The translations under genes were made by a program, and so were the position numbers. Of a stretch of 64,000 nt of DNA, positions 60,046-64,000 are shown in pieces. The notes under the pieces are model-generated. The model worked only from the letters and a program-made list of their open reading frames with translations, was not told where the DNA came from and made no database searches. Each line of letters starts with the position of its first letter. Position 1 is the first letter of the stretch. Source of the stretch: an uncultured Odoribacter sp. (GTDB taxonomy: Bacteria; Bacteroidota; Bacteroidia; Bacteroidales; Marinifilaceae); NCBI GenBank assembly GCA_944321145.1, contig CALUKF010000009.1:1-64000 (forward strand). Reading direction: 5' to 3'.

Positions 60046-63000
60046 TTATTTAATTGTTAAATTAATGCCGAAATTGAATGTGCGAGTAGACGGATAAATA
60101 TCTGAATCTTGCGATGCCCCTGAAATCACATTGGAACTCCATGATTCAGGAGAAGGACCGGGGTATGACGTGAAAGTAAACAGATCGTTAGCCGATACAA
60201 ATATGCTAACCTTATTGAACACTTTAGTGCGTTCAAGCCATCGTTGAGGAAGGTTGTAGGTCAAATTGACATTGGAGATCTTTAAGTAGGAAGCATCGAA
60301 TACCACAAAATCGGTAAAATAATTAGCATAGAAATCCAATCGGACACTTGGAAAATCATTGGTCGGATTTTCAGGTGTCCAACGGTTCAACGCAAAATCC
60401 AGTACATTGTTAGGTTGCGAAGCACTAAAATTGAATTGCTTGGAATAAGCACTCCATATTTTCTGTGCCCCATAGCTATAAGTTGCTTGTAGGCTGAAAG
60501 TAAGTCCCTTCCAAGAAAGGCGGGTGTTGAATCCTCCTTCAAAATCTGGGCGTGAACATCCTAGTATGACCATATCTTCATAAGCGCCGCTGGTAACATT
60601 TACACGCCCGTCTCCTGTTTGGTCTACTAATTTTAAGTCTCCGGGAGCTGTAATTCGGTAGTCGTATTGTTCTTGATAGCGGTAATCCGGATTTAATGAT
60701 TCATAATAATCTACTTCTTCTTGGGTTTGGAATACACCGTCGGTTTCAAAGCCGTAAATCAATCCCAACGATTCTCCTTCTTTAATAACCGTATTGCTTA
60801 ACCAAGTTGCTCCGGGCGTAGAAACCATGTCAGCATCGAGATTGGTGATTTTGTTGATATTCTTGTTGATATTGAATCCGAATGACCAGTTCCAATTGTT
60901 TTTTCGGATGATTTGGGCATTAATGTCAAATTCAACGCCTTTGTTTTCGATATTGGCAAAGTTGACTCGTGTGGAGTACATGCCCGTGCTTGGTGCCATT
61001 GTGTAAGAATATAGCAGGCCGTCGGTCTTTTTCAGGTAGAATCCTAGCGTTCCGCTGAGCCGTTGACCTTTCAAAAAACCATAGTCTAATCCTAAGTCCC
61101 ATTGCACGGTAGATTCCCATTTTAATTCGTCATTGCCTATTTGGTCTGGCACGACTGCCGGTTTTCCATTATATTCAGAATTGGTAAACATGGTGCGCCA
61201 TCCGTATTCGCCGACCCATCCGTTGCCGGTTTTTCCCCACCCGGCACGCAGTTTCAGATAAGGCAGCCATGTAGCTTTTTTCAAGAACTTTTCGTCTGAA
61301 ATCACCCAGCCTAAGGCAACGGCAGGGAAAATACCCCAACGGTTGTCAGGTGAAAAGCGGGAGGAACCATCCGCACGGATGGAAGCTGTCAGCAAATAGC
61401 GGTCTTTAAAGCGGTAATCAGCACGTCCTACAAAAGAAAGCATCACGGAACCCGTGGCATCTCCAGTTAATCTATTATAAGAATCAGACATATTTACCCC
61501 TTGCCAGATAGCATTTTGTATGTCATCGTCAGGGAAATCGACCATGGAAAAAGTATAATAATCATTGTCGTCATTCGTATAAGTCATAGCTCCTACTGCA
61601 GTTAAGCGATGGTCTTCTTTGAACGCGCCATTATAAGTCAATCGGGCTTCAAATTCCCTGTTGGTTGTATTACGATGAGTTTTTTCGCCTTTCCCTTGTT
61701 GCCCGCCCCAATAGTCGCTGCCTTCATAAGTGCGGCTGGAAGCATATTTATAGCTTTCCGACTTGCGCATATTATGTGTATATTGCGTGAACAATTTCAA
61801 TTCCGGTAAAATCTTAAACTCCAAATTGGCAGTCATGCGGAGATTGTTGGAATTGTCTGTTGTTGTGTTTTCCATGGTTTCGATGATGGGATTTTCCACA
61901 TAATAGATCTGTCCATATGATTCATATTGGTGCAGATAAGGGGTGCCGTCATCATTATAGGCTTTCAAGTCCGGACGGGCGCTTGCGGCATCGGAAAGCA
62001 TCATGCCGCTTCTTACTTGTTCGGAAATAGTTCCAGAAACTTTAAGGTTTGCTTTTAACCAAGGTTTTACGTCTGTGTTAAATCCTAAGTCATAAGTATA
62101 GCGTTTAAAACCGCTGGCTTTTACCTCGCCTTTCTCATTGGCATAACTGAAAGAAGCATTATAACCGATGTTGGCACCTCCGCCTCGCAAGGCAACTCGG
62201 TGTTGCTGGGTACTACCGTTCCGAAGAATATATTTCATCCAAGGTGTATCTGCTTCTCCCCAGAAATCAGGTTCTGCGAATTTTTTGTATGCCGAATATT
62301 CGGTAATGTCGTCATATCCGTTGATTCTTGCCGTATTTCTGGCTGCTTCCATAACCAGCATTTTGAATTCGTCCACAGTTAAAGTATTGATTGGTTCGGT
62401 CAAACTTTCAAAACTTGTACTGTAGTCATACGTAATAGTGGGTGCTTGCATCCGCTGTCCGCCTTTGGTAGTAATCATGATGACGCCGCCTGCTGCGCGT
62501 GAACCGTAAATGGCAGCAGAAGAAGCACCTTTCAATACATCGATGCTTTTGATGTCTCCGGGGTTCAATTCGTTGATGTCAAAATCGCTGGGCATTGGCA
62601 CATCGTCTACCACAATCAGTGGAGATACATTGCTTAAAGAGGATACGCCACGGATTTCCAAACGTGCCGGGTCGCCCGGTGCGCCTGAACCAGACAAAAT
62701 GCTTAAGCCTGGTACTTGTCCTTGCAGCATATCTGCAACGTTGGTTGCCACAGATTCTTCCAATATTTGAGAATCAAAACGTGCCACAGAACCGGTCAAA
62801 TCCTTTTTCGTAGAAGTACCGTAACCAATAACAATTGCTTCTTCCAAATCACTGGCTTCCTCCTCCAATGTGACTTTGACTTCTGTCTCGTTGGTGATTG
62901 CACGGGTCTCAGTTTTCATGCCGACCATGGAGAACAGCAATATGATTGGTTTGTTGTCGGGAATCCTAAGGCTGAAATTTCCGGCATTATCGGTCGATAC

Positions 63001-63477
63001 GCCGATTGTTGTGCCTTGGATGAGCACCGTGACCCCCGGAAGCGGATTCCCTTCTACATCCGATACGTTGCCTTTGACAACGCGTTCTTGGACGCTTTGC
63101 GGCAGGGTGTTAGCCTTTCCTCTCGTAATCACAATGTAATCGTTTTCAAAGCGGAAAGTCATCCCCATGCCTTGCAGCACTTCTCCGAGCACGTCCTCCA
63201 CCGTCGCGTCTTCAAAGTTGGCGGTTACTTTCCCGTTGAGTTGTAGTTGGTCATCGCTATAGACCAGCACATGGTTCGTTTGGCGTTGAATTTCTTCAAA
63301 CACCTTCTTCAACTTCGTTTCGCCCAGCTGCATGCTTACGCGTTGCTGCGCTAAAGTTGTCGCTGATAGCGACATGGCGAAACACACTGAAAACAAAAAT
63401 GTCAGCTTCATAATTCTAAACGCTTTTTTTTGTTTTTGGGGCAGCCATTTGTGCCCCGGATTCCATTCTTTTTTCAT
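60046..63477 (-). CDS. SusC/RagA family TonB-dependent transporter with STN domain (second locus)
   Basis: The 1143-residue protein has a signal sequence, an STN domain at about residues 47-115 (VSMQLGETKLKKVFEEIQRQTNHVLVYSDDQ), a carboxypeptidase-like domain at 135-210 (GNVSDVEGNPLPGVTVLIQG), a plug with VIGYGTSTKKDLTGSVARFD and a barrel. The STN domain would touch the FecR protein encoded upstream. The N-terminal part is again more GC-rich than the barrel, though the change is less sharp than in the first SusC gene. The cargo is unknown. Confidence 0.93.
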   Translation of the reverse strand: MKKEWNPGHKWLPQKQKKAFRIMKLTFLFSVCFAMSLSATTLAQQRVSMQLGETKLKKVFEEIQRQTNHVLVYSDDQLQLNGKVTANFEDATVEDVLGEVLQGMGMTFRFENDYIVITRGKANTLPQSVQERVVKGNVSDVEGNPLPGVTVLIQGTTIGVSTDNAGNFSLRIPDNKPIILLFSMVGMKTETRAITNETEVKVTLEEEASDLEEAIVIGYGTSTKKDLTGSVARFDSQILEESVATNVADMLQGQVPGLSILSGSGAPGDPARLEIRGVSSLSNVSPLIVVDDVPMPSDFDINELNPGDIKSIDVLKGASSAAIYGSRAAGGVIMITTKGGQRMQAPTITYDYSTSFESLTEPINTLTVDEFKMLVMEAARNTARINGYDDITEYSAYKKFAEPDFWGEADTPWMKYILRNGSTQQHRVALRGGGANIGYNASFSYANEKGEVKASGFKRYTYDLGFNTDVKPWLKANLKVSGTISEQVRSGMMLSDAASARPDLKAYNDDGTPYLHQYESYGQIYYVENPIIETMENTTTDNSNNLRMTANLEFKILPELKLFTQYTHNMRKSESYKYASSRTYEGSDYWGGQQGKGEKTHRNTTNREFEARLTYNGAFKEDHRLTAVGAMTYTNDDNDYYTFSMVDFPDDDIQNAIWQGVNMSDSYNRLTGDATGSVMLSFVGRADYRFKDRYLLTASIRADGSSRFSPDNRWGIFPAVALGWVISDEKFLKKATWLPYLKLRAGWGKTGNGWVGEYGWRTMFTNSEYNGKPAVVPDQIGNDELKWESTVQWDLGLDYGFLKGQRLSGTLGFYLKKTDGLLYSYTMAPSTGMYSTRVNFANIENKGVEFDINAQIIRKNNWNWSFGFNINKNINKITNLDADMVSTPGATWLSNTVIKEGESLGLIYGFETDGVFQTQEEVDYYESLNPDYRYQEQYDYRITAPGDLKLVDQTGDGRVNVTSGAYEDMVILGCSRPDFEGGFNTRLSWKGLTFSLQATYSYGAQKIWSAYSKQFNFSASQPNNVLDFALNRWTPENPTNDFPSVRLDFYANYFTDFVVFDASYLKISNVNLTYNLPQRWLERTKVFNKVSIFVSANDLFTFTSYPGPSPESWSSNVISGASQDSDIYPSTRTFNFGINLTIK

Positions 63478-63510
63478 ACATTTGTTGAATTAAAATTGAT
63501 ACTAAAATCC

Positions 63511-63550
63511 CGCTTCCAACGGGTGCGGCACGCGCTTCCAACACGTGCCG
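63511..63550. repeat. 22-base direct repeat with hairpin before SusC
   Basis: CGCTTCCAAC occurs at 63511-63520 and 63533-63542. CGGCACG (63526-63532) pairs with CGTGCCG (63544-63550), and the plus strand then reads TTTTATCTTTT. The period of 22 is twice 11, as in the arrays at 19531 and 48898. It sits in the gap between the FecR and SusC genes. Confidence 0.5.
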
Positions 63551-63559
63551 TTTTATCTT

Positions 63560-64000
63560 TTAATAAATCACTACAGTGTTGTCTTTCAAATTCAATTGTA
63601 CTTCCGTGGTCTCACGGATAAGCGACAGGATGTAAGGCAGTTCCTCGTATTTCTTAAACCGTCCCGAAAAGCGGATGCCTTTCAGTTCCTCGGACATAAA
63701 TACAAATTCTGCATCATACCACCGTGCCAGCTTTTGCGCCACTTCTTCCAGCGGCGTCCCGTCAAACACCAACGTCCCGGAGATCCAAGCCGTATAAGGC
63801 TCAATGTTCACTTCCTGCACACTGCCTTCGTGTTTTTCTTTGTCATATGCATATTGTTGGCGGGGGAGAAGTTCCGACGTGCCCGCTTCCGAACGGACGC
63901 TCACTTTCCCGTGCACCAGCGTCACTTTGCTTTGCCGTTCCTCTTGGTAGGCTGAAACGTTAAACCCCGTACCCAACACATTCACATCCAGCGTTGAAGT
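63560..64000 (-). CDS. FecR family anti-sigma protein, C-terminal part (runs off the window)
   Basis: The frame continues to the end of the window without a start, so at least 146 C-terminal residues are seen. They include VNVLGTGFNVSAYQEERQSKVTLVHGKVSV, typical of FecR domains, and the C-terminal DUF4974 part (LVFDGTPLEEVAQKLARWYDAEFVF, ending LNLKDNTVVIY). Its sigma factor is expected beyond 64000. It belongs with the SusC gene 82 bases downstream and mirrors the FecR at 33792. Confidence 0.88.
   Translation of the reverse strand, partial: TSTLDVNVLGTGFNVSAYQEERQSKVTLVHGKVSVRSEAGTSELLPRQQYAYDKEKHEGSVQEVNIEPYTAWISGTLVFDGTPLEEVAQKLARWYDAEFVFMSEELKGIRFSGRFKKYEELPYILSLIRETTEVQLNLKDNTVVIY

Overview
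The window reads as a chromosomal segment of a Bacteroidales bacterium. Promoters fit the Bacteroidetes pattern (a -7 box TAnnTTTG, sometimes with TTTG or TTG 18-20 bases upstream). SusC/SusD pairs with FecI/FecR-type regulation, DUF4924, DUF4843, PKD-like and Nim-family proteins, an Rnf complex and a four-subunit 2-oxoacid:ferredoxin oxidoreductase all point the same way to an anaerobic gut-type Bacteroidales. Many STN-containing SusC proteins with thioredoxin partners would suit the Odoribacteraceae, but that family assignment is only inference. No tRNA, rRNA, CRISPR array, integrase or transposase was recognised.

Layout. 1-3780: end of a membrane protein, a small ferredoxin, then ribosomal protein L25, peptidyl-tRNA hydrolase, an Hsp15-like S4 protein, DUF4924 and a secreted adhesin-like protein. 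4407-7838: carbamate kinase plus ornithine carbamoyltransferase and a DUF234-type ATPase. 8018-10101: an AT-rich island with a probable structured non-coding RNA, a secreted YidD-domain fusion protein and a small exported protein. 10264-14800: gcvT, serC, serA and DUF1015 (serine/glycine metabolism). 15148-19322: 2-oxoacid:ferredoxin oxidoreductase and an aminotransferase. 19670-23844: a LolE-like permease, TonB-like protein, ComF, Gdx-type exporter, Nim-like flavoprotein and IspF. 24030-31116: aminopeptidase C, dihydrolipoyl dehydrogenase and a galactose cluster (galK, a sodium symporter, galM). 31160-32833: pdxS and pdxT, separated by an unusual 200-base repeat element.

32993-64000 is the most interesting part. 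A plus-strand locus (sigma factor, FecR, SusC, SusD, DUF4843, PKD-like, thioredoxin-like protein) faces a minus-strand locus of similar plan (FecR, SusC, SusD, lipoprotein, thioredoxin-like protein). Next to each thioredoxin gene lies one of two nearly identical AAA-ATPase/PD-(D/E)XK genes, in opposite orientation. They enclose about 9 kb holding folA, a PorT-like barrel, a Wzi-like barrel and the rseC-rnfBCDGEA operon. The ATPase copies, with their promoters, form inverted repeats of about 1.8 kb that could invert the core. A folA tail remnant and two related palindromic repeats mark the edges. The first SusC gene changes sharply in base composition at its plug domain, as expected if barrel and cargo were exchanged while the signalling end stayed.

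Several intergenic regions hold a shared kind of structure: tandem 11-base units in which a pyrimidine-rich motif recurs in the left half and its complement in the right half. There are good cases at 3984-4049, 33575-33717 and 48898-49029, partial ones at 14887-15029 and 19531-19585, and a weak one at 26932-27008. With the 23-base hairpin array between pdxS and pdxT, these are the least explained signals in the window.
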